Source of the DNA: Nephrocerus scutellatus
Lineage: Eukaryota; Arthropoda; Insecta; Diptera; Pipunculidae
Direction of reading: 5' to 3'
Assembly (NCBI GenBank): GCA_947095585.1
Contig: OX352762.1
Coordinates: 96,508,249-96,572,248 of the forward strand
DNA length: 64,000 bases
Part shown: piece after piece, positions 46,165 through 56,085 of the stretch
Layout of the letters: each line of letters begins with the position of its first letter
Position numbering within the stretch: the stretch's first letter is position 1
Made by a program: the position numbers and the translations under genes
Notes under the pieces: model-generated
What the model was told of the DNA's origin: nothing
The model's database searches: none
The model's input: only the letters and a program-made list of their open reading frames with translations

Positions 46165-47185
46165 TTAAGACATATCTTCGATAATAATTCTGTTAGGCTC
46201 TTAAAAGACTATCTCTCAAATAGGTATCAGAGAGTACTCCTCAACATTCTTACTCCTAGTACAGCCAGATTGGTTCTGTTGTGCCACAAGGCTCTATTTT
46301 TGGACCGGTTCTATTCTGTATTTAAACGACTTACTAAGGGTTCTTAAAAACTGCAACTTTCACCTTTATGTCGATGACGTTTCAAGGCCAATAGACCTTA
46401 TAGAAGATCTTTTCTGTCATTTAAATAAAGATTTGGCAGCCATCACCGATGCTCTTCTTGTTTAAGTCCCTATGACGTCGCAGTTTTTACATGAAAATTA
46501 TGATGTTTCCAACTTTTCCCCTATTTACCTGGCTCACTCCTGGCTAAGTTTTTTTCAAGTGTGTTACCAACTTCGTGATTAAAATAAATTGTGATCTTTC
46601 TTGTTCAAACCATATTAACTTTATTGTCGGTCGCACATATGGTATATTGCGCAAGTGATTTTACACCATTAGAAACTAGACGCAAGCCGGTGACATCTTG
46701 AATTTTACATAATATTCTCTTTGTAGATATAACACCCTCAACACAAGCTGTTGGCGGCCTGTAATTAAGCGGTTCGGTGTGTGTATAAACTCAGTAGATG
46801 CGATCTCACCTCAGCCCTGCTGTTCAAAAACGTTTTCGGTTTCTCACTGAGACGGCTTTTGGATGTGGGGCTACTTATACAATAAATTGTGCTTCATTAG
46901 ATCCTCTAGGAATAGCGACCTTATTATACTGAAAAATAAGTTACTTAACTCCTCAAGGCACTTTCTCGTTCCTGCCACATAACTATGGAATTCTTTGCCA
47001 TATTCTCTAAAATTAATAGTTAACTCATCACGCTTCCAAAGGGCTATCTACGATTATTATAATTTGCAATAATCCCTCATGAATCCTCGAGACTTTATGC
47101 TCCTTACTTTACCTCACATGTCACAGTAATATTTATTACCTCAAATTAATGTGTACGCTATAAGACTCTTTCTTCTATAATTTAT
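46165..47185 (+). pseudogene. Jockey-like LINE fragment split by copia
   Basis: Translated pieces read LKDYLSNRYQRV, then SVVPQGSIFGPVLF-like sequence at 46270-46320, LNDLLRVLKNCNFHLYVDDV in slipped frames (catalytic YVDD near 46368), and a C-terminal region to about 47050. The 3' UTR runs to 47185, where copia is inserted, and the AATAAATGAAATGAAATAAA tail resumes at 51618-51647. Confidence 0.75.
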
Positions 47186-47418
47186 TGTTAGATTATATAA
47201 ATAAAAAGACCGATGATTAATATATATTACCGATTAAACAAAATAACTTTTATTATAATTGTATAATGCGTGATGTTTGCAATATGAACAAGGAGGAAGT
47301 GAAACAAAAACATAACATACTGAAAAGTCGAACTACTTTTAGCTTTAACTTTTCACTATTGTCGCCATCTATTAACAATAATACTAATTAAATTGAATTT
47401 AAACTACGTTATCCAACA
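47186..47418 (-). repeat. Copia 3' LTR, 233 bp
   Basis: Spans TGTTAGATTATATAAATAAA to ACGTTATCCAACA on the plus strand, and carries AATAAA-type sequence. By eye it shows no difference from the partner LTR at 51372-51604. Target duplication TTTAT lies just outside, at 47181-47185. Confidence 0.97.
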
Positions 47419-47453
47419 TTCCTCCTCAAATTTAATTACATTAATGTTTTGAT

Positions 47454-50400
47454 TTATTTTAGTCCACACAAATTGCGAAAATAAGCCAGTTTGGTTCCAG
47501 ATAATGGCTTTGTACACATGTCCGCAATCATTTCTTCCGTTGGACAATATTGACATTCAACGATCCTCTTTTTTATGCAATCTTTAGTGAAATTACATTG
47601 TACGTCAATATGTTTCGACCGGTTGGTGAAACCTTCCCGAAAAATTAGTGCTAAGCAGCTTTGGTTATCTTCATACATCACAGTTGGATCGACGACATCT
47701 ATTTTAAAATTACGCATAAGAGCACGTAACCAAATTACCTCACGGCAAGCCTCTGTTAAAGCTATAAACTCTGCTTCGGTTGAAGATAGAGCTACACAAG
47801 TTTGCTTTTTGCAACTCCAACTGATAACTGATCCAAAAAACATAAAAATGTAACCACTGTTAGATTTTCTATCTGATCGATCTTCGGCCCAATTGGCATC
47901 TGCGTATCCAATCAGTTTTACATTGTCACTACCATTTAAAATCAGCTTCAATTTTATGGTGCCTTTCAAATATTTTACCACTCGCTTTAATTCATCCCAA
48001 TCTTCTTGAGTTGGATTAATTGTTTTTTGAGCTAATATTGCGACACTTGCTGCTATATCAGGACGTGTATTAATTGATACAAACAAAAGACATCCCATAA
48101 GTCTTTGATATTCAATATTATTTAACAATAATTGAGATGATGGACCCTTTTGATATTCGACCTTCAATGGCATTTTAGAACATTTCGAATTTTCCAATCC
48201 AAATCGTTTGATAATTTGATTTATGTAAGATGTTTGACTTATTTGATAGATATTATCAATAATTTCCACTTCAATTCCAACGTAACATTTGATTTGTCCT
48301 AAACTGTCAATTTGGAAACTTTTATTGAGATTATTTTGGACTTCTTTGATTTCGTTGATTTGCTTACTGGCTACTATTATGTCATCAACGTATATAATTA
48401 TATAACAACTGCCATTTTTATTATGTCTGGTGAATAGACATGGATCTTCGTCACTTTGCACGAAACCAGCTTCGACCATAACTTTATTGAGCGCCAAGTT
48501 CCATACTCTTGCTGATTGTTTTAATCCGTATAGGCTCCTCCTTAAATGACATACTAAATTTTTGTTTTCGACTTCAAAACCCGGCGGCTGATTCATATAG
48601 ATTTCTTCTTTGAGCTCACTATTTAAGAATGCGGTTTTTGCATCTAGGTGATGTACCAATAACTTCTCTCTACTAGCAATCGTCAATAACAAACGGAATG
48701 TGGTTTGTCGTGCCACTGGTGCAAATACTTCGTCGTAGTCAACACCAAATCGCTGCGAAAATCCTTGAGCAACCAATCGAGCTTTGTATCGCACAACGCT
48801 GTCATCCGCATTCGATTTTAGTTTAAAAACCCATCTACATCCGACTGTTTTTCGATCAGCTGGTAATTTAACAATTTCCCAGGTGCCATTTACTTTGTGT
48901 GCATTCATTTCGTCGTTCATCGCTTGTAGCCATTCATCTTTATGGTCAGAATTTAAGACATCGTTAATTGTTTTTGGCTCAGAAACAATTAAATTAACTT
49001 TATTTATATTTTCGATTAACCGCTTCGGTGGAACACCTTTGTTGACTCTTGATGATCTACGAATATTTAAATAATTTTCGTTGTTGCTTTCATCCGCTTC
49101 TGATTCATTATTTTGTTGGTCATCTGGTTCATTTTCTTTATTGTCCGAATTATGGTTATCATCGTTTTCTTTATTTGCATAATTTGATTTGATTTCATTG
49201 GGATTCGATTCGATTGGATCGTCGGCAAAACGCACGTCACGACTTATTAATAATTTTCGTGCAGAACGATCATAACATCTATATGCTTTAGATTCCAAAT
49301 CGTAACCCATAAAAATTGCTTCCACTGCTTTTGAATCCAATTTGCTCCTTTTCTCTTTTGGTACATGTACATAGCATTTCTGTCCAAATATATATAAATT
49401 TTGCAAATTTGGCATATTGCCGCACCACAACTCATATGGTGTTTTTGGAATCGACTTAGATGGCAATCGATTTTGGAGAAATGTTGCCGTCATAACTGCT
49501 TCGGCCCAAAAAATATGATCTAAATTTGCATTGGCTAACATGGAACGTGCCATTTCAATCAAGCTTCTATTTTTGCGTTCCGCAACGCCGTTTTGCTGTG
49601 GCGAATATGTAGCTGTATATTGAATGCTTGTTCCGATACCTTTAAGATAGCCAACGACTCGTTTATCGGTATACTCTGTACCTCTATCAGATCTGATGAT
49701 CTTTGGATATTGCGAAAACTTTGTCTTTGATAATGCTACATATTCCTTTAACTTATCAACACATTCAGATTTATGCTTTAGTAAATAAATCTTCGTATAA
49801 CGTGAAAAATCGTCAATGAATGTAAGGATGTAACGATTACCATTGTGTGATGCAGTCTGCATCGGACCACATAAGTCTGTGTGTACCAGATCCATCGGTG
49901 CCTTGGTTGACGTCATTGAAACTTTCGGAAATGGCGTTCTCGACATTTTCCCTTTTAGACAGGATTCACAAATATCGCTGCAATTGCATTTTCTGACCTT
50001 CATACCGCTCACTAAATTCTGATTGTCCAAATGCTTTATGATATTTATATCTCTATGTCCGAGAATTCGATGCCACTGATGTGCACATAGAGTACGCTCA
50101 CCGTTTACCATATCGACCTTATGCATTTGCCTCAGACGGTATTGATTACCAAAAACCTCGCCAATATTATTGATTTTATTATTCCTCTTGATGAATACTT
50201 CGTTTTTGGTAAATTCAACATTTATACCTTTTCTTGCCAATTGTTTCACTGACAAAATGTTAGACGAAATTTCCGGAACGTATAAAACATCTTTTATTAT
50301 GGCTGACATTGGTTTATTTCTATGATCGCAGAATTGGACATTTACTGTACCTTTACCTATCGACCAGTATTCTTTATTATCGGCAACACGAATGCTTTCA

Positions 50401-51284
50401 TTATAATTTGAGATAAAATCAACAAAATCTCCTTTGTTATTGCTAATATGACACGTAGCTCCTGAATCAATAATCCAGTTACTTGATGAGCCATTTTCCT
50501 TATGTGTCACTATAAACAATTGATTATTGTCTGAATTGTCAATTGTATTCGCTTTATGCATCTCTGTTGAATTCTTCTTATGTAACTTCTTTTTGGACCA
50601 CTTTTCATATTTTCTGCATTCACTTTTAATATGGCCTTTCTTTTTGCAAAAGAAACATTCCAAGATGCCTGAATCGACTTTCAGAACATTACCACATGCG
50701 CCACCAGATTGATTGTCACGATCCAATTTGTGTTTATACTCTTCAATCAATTTCGCTTGCACAATTTTTAAATTTAACTCGCTTGCTTTTTGTGTTTGTA
50801 GCGCTGTAACCACAGTATCATAGCTGCATGGTAGTTGTCCAAACAATAGACCGATCTGCCATTTTTCAGACAATTTCTCTTCACCGAGTGCATCTATCCT
50901 TTGAAACATATCTGTCAGCCAATGAATATGCTTCTCCATGTTGCCACCTTCATCGAGTTTACGTGTGCAAATTTCTTTAATTAATTGAACGCTATTACTA
51001 CCTGCACTTTTTTCGTGATATTCCATTAATGCGTTCCACATCGATTTAGCAGATGTTAAATGGTCTCTTATATGCACAAATTGACTGTCCTCGATATTTA
51101 ATCCAATACTCGAAACTGCATTCGTGTTTGCCTTTGTCCATTCAGGTGTTATTGGTTCTGGAGCATCAGATATAATCGCCGTCCACGAATTTTCTTTTTG
51201 CATTAACAATTGCATTCGTAATTTCCAATTGAAATAGTTATCGTTGTTTAATTTATCGAAATGATATTTTATTTCGGTAGACAT
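47454..51284 (-). CDS. Copia Gag-Pol polyprotein, intact
   Basis: One uninterrupted 1276-codon frame with all domains in copia order. These are Gag with a CFFCKKKGHIKSEC zinc knuckle near residues 209-222; aspartic protease with DSGATCH near 272; integrase with an HHCC region near 400-440 and the D,D,E core (HTDLCG near 468, RSDRGTEYT near 531, QNGVAERKN near 565); reverse transcriptase with YVDDIIVAS near 965; and RNase H with YADANWAED near 1126, SSTEAEFIA near 1165 and YEDNQS near 1205. Integrase before RT defines the Ty1/copia type. Length is slightly below that of Drosophila copia. No env gene. Confidence 0.97.
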   Translation of the reverse strand: MSTEIKYHFDKLNNDNYFNWKLRMQLLMQKENSWTAIISDAPEPITPEWTKANTNAVSSIGLNIEDSQFVHIRDHLTSAKSMWNALMEYHEKSAGSNSVQLIKEICTRKLDEGGNMEKHIHWLTDMFQRIDALGEEKLSEKWQIGLLFGQLPCSYDTVVTALQTQKASELNLKIVQAKLIEEYKHKLDRDNQSGGACGNVLKVDSGILECFFCKKKGHIKSECRKYEKWSKKKLHKKNSTEMHKANTIDNSDNNQLFIVTHKENGSSSNWIIDSGATCHISNNKGDFVDFISNYNESIRVADNKEYWSIGKGTVNVQFCDHRNKPMSAIIKDVLYVPEISSNILSVKQLARKGINVEFTKNEVFIKRNNKINNIGEVFGNQYRLRQMHKVDMVNGERTLCAHQWHRILGHRDINIIKHLDNQNLVSGMKVRKCNCSDICESCLKGKMSRTPFPKVSMTSTKAPMDLVHTDLCGPMQTASHNGNRYILTFIDDFSRYTKIYLLKHKSECVDKLKEYVALSKTKFSQYPKIIRSDRGTEYTDKRVVGYLKGIGTSIQYTATYSPQQNGVAERKNRSLIEMARSMLANANLDHIFWAEAVMTATFLQNRLPSKSIPKTPYELWCGNMPNLQNLYIFGQKCYVHVPKEKRSKLDSKAVEAIFMGYDLESKAYRCYDRSARKLLISRDVRFADDPIESNPNEIKSNYANKENDDNHNSDNKENEPDDQQNNESEADESNNENYLNIRRSSRVNKGVPPKRLIENINKVNLIVSEPKTINDVLNSDHKDEWLQAMNDEMNAHKVNGTWEIVKLPADRKTVGCRWVFKLKSNADDSVVRYKARLVAQGFSQRFGVDYDEVFAPVARQTTFRLLLTIASREKLLVHHLDAKTAFLNSELKEEIYMNQPPGFEVENKNLVCHLRRSLYGLKQSARVWNLALNKVMVEAGFVQSDEDPCLFTRHNKNGSCYIIIYVDDIIVASKQINEIKEVQNNLNKSFQIDSLGQIKCYVGIEVEIIDNIYQISQTSYINQIIKRFGLENSKCSKMPLKVEYQKGPSSQLLLNNIEYQRLMGCLLFVSINTRPDIAASVAILAQKTINPTQEDWDELKRVVKYLKGTIKLKLILNGSDNVKLIGYADANWAEDRSDRKSNSGYIFMFFGSVISWSCKKQTCVALSSTEAEFIALTEACREVIWLRALMRNFKIDVVDPTVMYEDNQSCLALIFREGFTNRSKHIDVQCNFTKDCIKKRIVECQYCPTEEMIADMCTKPLSGTKLAYFRNLCGLK

Positions 51285-51371
51285 TTTATTTTCCTTTACA
51301 CCGCAGTAGACACAATTAACAAATTATATATTTAAAAATTTTCTTTGCTTGGGTCAACTGGGCCCATAACC

Positions 51372-51604
51372 TGTTAGATTATATAAATAAAAAGACCGAT
51401 GATTAATATATATTACCGATTAAACAAAATAACTTTTATTATAATTGTATAATGCGTGATGTTTGCAATATGAACAAGGAGGAAGTGAAACAAAAACATA
51501 ACATACTGAAAAGTCGAACTACTTTTAGCTTTAACTTTTCACTATTGTCGCCATCTATTAACAATAATACTAATTAAATTGAATTTAAACTACGTTATCC
51601 AACA
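51372..51604 (-). repeat. Copia 5' LTR, 233 bp
   Basis: The 5' LTR in element orientation; the promoter should lie in it. The primer binding site begins immediately inside at 51371 and reads leftwards. Outside is the TTTAT duplication at 51605-51609, followed by the tail of the interrupted LINE. Confidence 0.97.
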
Positions 51605-51914
51605 TTTATACTTAAGATGATAAATAAATGAAATGAAATAAAAAAAACGAGGCGGTTTTGGGTCAAACCAACTATAGGAGCCAAAAATAAATGTATAGTA
51701 AACCGGATTGATATTAAAGTATCTGCAAGGATTGCCATTTTTAGTAAGAGCATGTCGTAAGGTATGATCACTATGTAAGATACTAGGGTGGTAGGCATAT
51801 ATTGCCTATTGTTTGCTATACAATGCGTAGTTCGCAGCAAGGTAAGCCGTAGAAGGCGCTCTTGAGGAAAAGTAGTGAATTGATTGCTAGAATTCGAATC
51901 TTTATAGGGATCGG

Positions 51915-52910
51915 TATTTATACCGATTGGGATCAGATGACATCCCAGCAGAGCTAATAAAATCAACGGGCACGAACAACACCAATCAATTCATGAACTA
52001 ATATAGCAAAAATATAAAGGATGAAGAAGCGATTCCAGAAGACTGGAGCAGGCATCCTTTGTCACATACATATAGGAAGGGAGATATAACAACGCGCAGC
52101 AATTATCGCGGTATAACGTTATTGAGTATCGCGTATACGATTTTCTTGCTCTATCCTTCAAGACAGGATAGCCCCATATGCTAAAGTTATCATTGGTCCA
52201 GTCCAGGCTGATCAAATTTTCACCCTAAGGCAGGTGATGGAAAAATGTCTACAGTTTAAAAAAAACCCTATACCAATAATATAAAAAAAGTCCTATTCTG
52301 TGTATTTGTATCCGGCGAGAGTCTTCTATAAGTTCATCCAGATACTGACCTATGCAGACGATATTGACATCATTTGTAGAAACAAAAGAGCTGTACAAGA
52401 AGCTTTCAACCAGATCGATCGGGCGGAACGATCTAGAGATGCATAAACTGAGAGCAAAACCGTGGCATGATGGAGTAGAAGATCTAGCATTGGTCCCTCA
52501 ATTAAGAGTATGGAGCGCAAGAAGCTTTCAACCAGATCGATCGGGCGGAACCATCTAGAGCTGCATAAACTGAGAGCAAAACCGTGGCATGGTGGAGCAG
52601 AAGATCTAGCATTGGTCCCTCAATTAAGAGTATGGAGCGCGAAGTATTGCAAGCATTTAACTCTCTCCAGAAATACGCACACAGTTGTTAAAAGTCAACA
52701 AAGTCTAATTTAGTCTGTAAAGGCTCTTCAAATCCAGCAATTTAACCATAACATCGAAGCTGCTGGTGTATAGGACCTTGTGGGACACGACAGTGAGGCC
52801 AGCCTAGCCTACACCAGAAGCATATAGTGTAGACGAGGACACCTAGATTTTAGAGATTCCAAACTGGATGACATCAGCTCAGATCCAGGCCAGATCCAGA
52901 CCCCGGTGGT
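51915..52910 (+). pseudogene. RTE LINE fragment with internal duplication
   Basis: Collinear pieces of the RTE copy are present: 51925-52060 with 20045-20175, 52070-52250 with 20190-20400, 52320-52400 with 20680-20775, and 52780-52905 near 21385-21530. A 122-bp segment (AAGCTTTCAACCAGATCGAT to GTATGGAGCGC) is tandemly duplicated at about 52402-52523 and 52524-52645 with a few differences. The frame is broken everywhere. Confidence 0.8.
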
Positions 52911-53066
52911 TTCTATAAAAATTTTTGTGCTCCACTAGCAGGATGCTTTAAAGCTATAACACTCTTTAAAGTTAGGAATAATTTTAACCAACATAATATT
53001 AAAATTAGTACCAAACTACCAACAAAGTAAAGTTCTTTAATGAAATTATTCTTATTCTAATTACAG

Positions 53067-54282
53067 TCTTCGAATAATCCTGCTAGTCTTGACGAGTTGT
53101 CTTATCGGTTCGGTCCTGTCAGCGACAACGGCCCAACCACAGGGATTTTCAGCGAGATCTATTGAAGCCGAAGACGAAGAATATGAACCACAAGCACAAA
53201 CACATTTAGCCTATAGGCAACGAGTCTACGACTACAGTCAAGAAGAGGACCAAGAAGAAGCACCACGACAAGCCTATCAGAGTCGTAACGCCGGTAATCA
53301 GCAGAACAACTACCTGAAAAACAACAAAAATGTTAAAACCTCAAGCGAAGAAGAACCCGAAGAGGAAGAAGAACCCGATAAGCTGTCACTGTTGTTAGAG
53401 AAATCCCAATTCAATTGTAATTCCAAGACAACTGGGTAATTGAACAAAAAATTTGATGTTATTCCAAAAGGGTAATTTTTTGACTTAATACTATTTTTAG
53501 TTACTACGCCGACGAATCACTAGCATGCGAAGTATTCCATTACTGCCAGGACAATCAGCGACACTCGTGGATTTGCCCGGAAGGCTTCACATTCCATCAG
53601 ATTCACTTGATCTGCATGCCTCCGTCCAATGAAAATATTTGTGACCAGTCATCGAAATACCATATCGTCAATGACTACCTTTACAAGCCAATCAACCTTC
53701 AGGAACACCAATCAAAGCCTAATGTTACTCTTCGCTATTCCGACCGCTACTATCCGGAAAATTATTATGAAAACGAAAGATATCAGGATGAGGAATCCGA
53801 TTCAAGACAAAGAGTTCATCATCACCAGCGTCAACCGGTAATATATATAGAATAAAAAAATTGCCATTTGACTTCTTATCTATATCTATGCCACCGTTAA
53901 GGTACAAGTTGGCTTCAATGCACAACAATTGCACCAGTCTCAGCAACAGCCACAGCAACAGCCACAACAACAACAACACGTTCAACGTCAGCAACCTCAA
54001 ATGTCGACAACCTACAGAAAGACTCCACAACCACAGCCTCAACAACAACAGCAACAACCACAGCACCAAATTCAGCACCACCAGCAGACTGTTGCTCCAT
54101 CGCCAACACCAACTCCGTATAGGTTCTTTACCCAAGCGCCACAACAGCAGCATATACAACAAGTCTATAGGTCTCCAGAAGAAATAAACATTTCGCTTCA
54201 GCAACGTCGACCTCAGCTTTTCGTGCCCTCATCTACGCCCCGATACTACGAGGATGAGTATTTGTATGAGAGAAGAAAGTAA
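53067..54282 (+). CDS. CPAP1-type chitin-binding cuticle protein (exons 2-4)
   Basis: Exons 53067-53435, 53501-53837 and 53902-54282 join in phase across two short GT..AG introns; the stop is TAA. The protein begins LRIILLVLTSCLIGSVLSA, a signal-peptide core without its own ATG. The missing start is most likely ATG-CA at 32040, giving 363 residues. After an acidic linker comes one chitin-binding type 2 (peritrophin A) domain with six Cys at spacings 14-5-9-12-8 (from FNCNSKTTGYY to NENIC), encoded across the first intron. A Tyr/Glu-rich stretch and a long Gln-rich tail (exon 4) follow. One-domain secreted proteins of this build are cuticular proteins analogous to peritrophins. It should bind chitin in the cuticle. 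The specific orthologue is not identified. Confidence 0.88.
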
Positions 54283-54680
54283 ACACATGCCAACAACCTA
54301 TTTTTGTTCAATCATGAGAAAGATCGAAGCCCACATCTTAGGCTTTTTATGTTTAAAAAAAAACAGCATCGATTTTGATTGTTTTAGTAGTTTCGTTTGA
54401 TTGCACTTCTGCAGTTGTAGGTAGTAACTATAACTACTTTTCGAATGCGCTAGTATAAATGTATGTTTTATGTACAGCATCGCCAGCGATGATAACTTCA
54501 ATAACAAAGCCAGCAAAACACCGATAAGTTTCTAATAGTCCCAAACAATATAAAATTAATCATTGTGTAAACCTAATGTGTAATTTTAAAAATAACGTAC
54601 TTTAAAACCTAAATTATAATAATAAAAACTATATACAGAAGAATTTGTTATGTTAATTGTGTAAAATAGTCGATTACGCC
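54283..54680 (+). other. 3' UTR of the cuticle gene
   Basis: AATAAA at 54621-54626, about 340 bp past the stop, is the best polyadenylation signal. The UTR is AT-rich and contains no other coding. Confidence 0.5.
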
Positions 54681-54699
54681 ATCTCAAATATGCTTCCAT

Positions 54700-55345
54700 G
54701 CTTGTACCCGACGAGCTCCTTTTGGCGCGCTCCCATTTGGTCGCGCGCCATGAGTACCCAGAGAACCAATGGAATAGTACACACGAGCGTCCGCGAACAA
54801 AAAGGAGTCGGTATGGTCGCGCGACCTTTTTTACGCAGCCACTTCCCTTCATGGCGCGCGAACCGTTGAGCGTCATGAGGGGTACTATTATATATCAGAA
54901 TGAACACACGAGCGTCCAAATGGGAGCGCTTCATTTAAAATTTAATTTTTCAAAGGCATCGTAGTGCGTCATGAGGGGTACTATTATATATCAGAATGAA
55001 CATACGAGCGTCCAAATTGGAGTGCGTCATTTAAAATTTAATTTTCGTAAGGCAAGGTGAGTCTAAATGCATTTTTAAATTTCCCGGTTGCAATACATAA
55101 ATTAAATTAATGAATTTAGGAAAGGAAATCATGGATCGTATTGATTTTTCTTTCTTTTTGCAACAAATATAAAAATAAAACATTATTTTGAACTGTATTC
55201 GTCTTGAATAACCAAACTAAACTAACAAGCATGATCAGCAAAATATGCTGTCGCGCGGTCAAAATGCAGCTCGTGTGACAACAACGAAATTTTCTCCGGG
55301 CGCGCGGACAATATGCCGCGCGACCTTTTTGGAGCTCGTGTGGCA
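54700..55345. repeat. CGCG-rich element with ACACGAGC motifs
   Basis: An ACACGAGC(T/G)(C/T)C-like motif recurs at 54708, 54780, 54905 and 55002 on plus, and as its reverse complement at about 55270 and 55333. It is often next to GGTCGCGCG or GCGCGC. A 96-bp segment (GCGTCATGAGGGGTACTATT to TTTAAAATTTAATTTT) is directly repeated at 54870 and 54966. The palindromic layout around a copy-poor AT core at 55060-55240 looks like inverted terminal regions of a foldback-like or MITE-like element. GC content is far above the surroundings. Confidence 0.6.
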
Positions 55346-55479
55346 TTAGCCTTAAACTTCTTTATCTCTTACCTTCCTTGGTATTGATTTTTTTAAAAAC
55401 TTTTATGAACTTGACCCCTTTCTGCCTTTCTGTCTGTATTTTCGACTACTTTAGATTTAGAAGTCTAAAATTTATATTC

Positions 55480-56085
55480 CGCGTTTGACGTGTGTTGCGT
55501 TTCGCTTGTGGTGCGTGTGACTTCTTAAAGGTCCTTTTAACCACCCTCCACACGACCTAGAGAGCTGAAATTTTGTGTCTAAGTCTAAAATGTTATATTC
55601 CACGTGTGTGTCTAAGTAAAAAATGGCATTTTAACGTTCTGCGTGTGACGCGTGTCACGTGTCGGGTTTGACGCGTGTGATGGGTTGAAAATGTTTTTTT
55701 CTACTTTTTAACTTTCCTTTTTAACCACCTTCCACGCGAACTAGAAAGGTGAAATTTTGTGAGCCTAAAATAGCATTTTCTATACTCCGCCTATGACATG
55801 GGCGCGTTTCGCATGTGGCGCGTGTAATGGTTGGAAATGCCACCTTTTCTCGTTTTTTGAGGTCCTTTTTAACCACCTTTCGCACAACCTTGGGGTCTTA
55901 ATTTTTGTGAACAGCTCAATGTCATGGGTCAATTTTGATATCCCGATACGCCTATTATTGGAAAGAGGAATCTATGGGCCATGCGAAGGGCTTAATTTTT
56001 GTGAGCAGCTCAATGTCATGGGCCAATTTTGATACGCCTATTATTGAAAAGAGGAAGCTAAAGGCTACGCAAAGGTATCCCAATG
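55480..56085. repeat. Degenerate tandem block, CGCGTGTGACGCGTG type
   Basis: CCTTTTTAACCACCTTCCAC-like starts at 55533, 55715 and 55864 are each followed by CACGACCTAGAGAGCTGAAA-like and, in the first two, GCGTGTGACGCGTGT-like sequence: three long units. A second, 94-bp repeat begins CTTAATTTTTGTGAACAGCT at 55897 and 55991. An inverted single unit is at 30700-30960. No coding. Confidence 0.75.

Larger units (their letters stand above)
47186..51604 (-). mobile_element. Complete Ty1/copia retrotransposon
   Basis: 4419 bp bounded by LTRs at 47186-47418 and 51372-51604, flanked by TTTAT at 47181-47185 and 51605-51609. In element orientation (minus) the LTR begins TGTTGGATAACG and ends CTAACA. 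Directly inside the 5' LTR, the plus strand reads CTGGGCCCATAACC (51358-51371), identical to the anticodon stem-loop region of initiator tRNA-Met. This is the half-tRNA primer site known for copia. A GAGGAGGAA polypurine tract abuts the 3' LTR. LTRs read as identical and the ORF is intact, so the insertion looks very recent. Confidence 0.97.

Noticed and set aside
53725..54204. A 159-codon minus-strand frame rich in Leu and Trp
   Set aside because: It is the reverse of the Gln-rich cuticle protein exons; CAA/CAG repeats read backwards give Leu.
54690..54965. Overlapping 70-96 codon frames on both strands
   Set aside because: They arise from the CGCG-rich palindromic repeat, lack stop codons because of composition, and have no recognisable domain.
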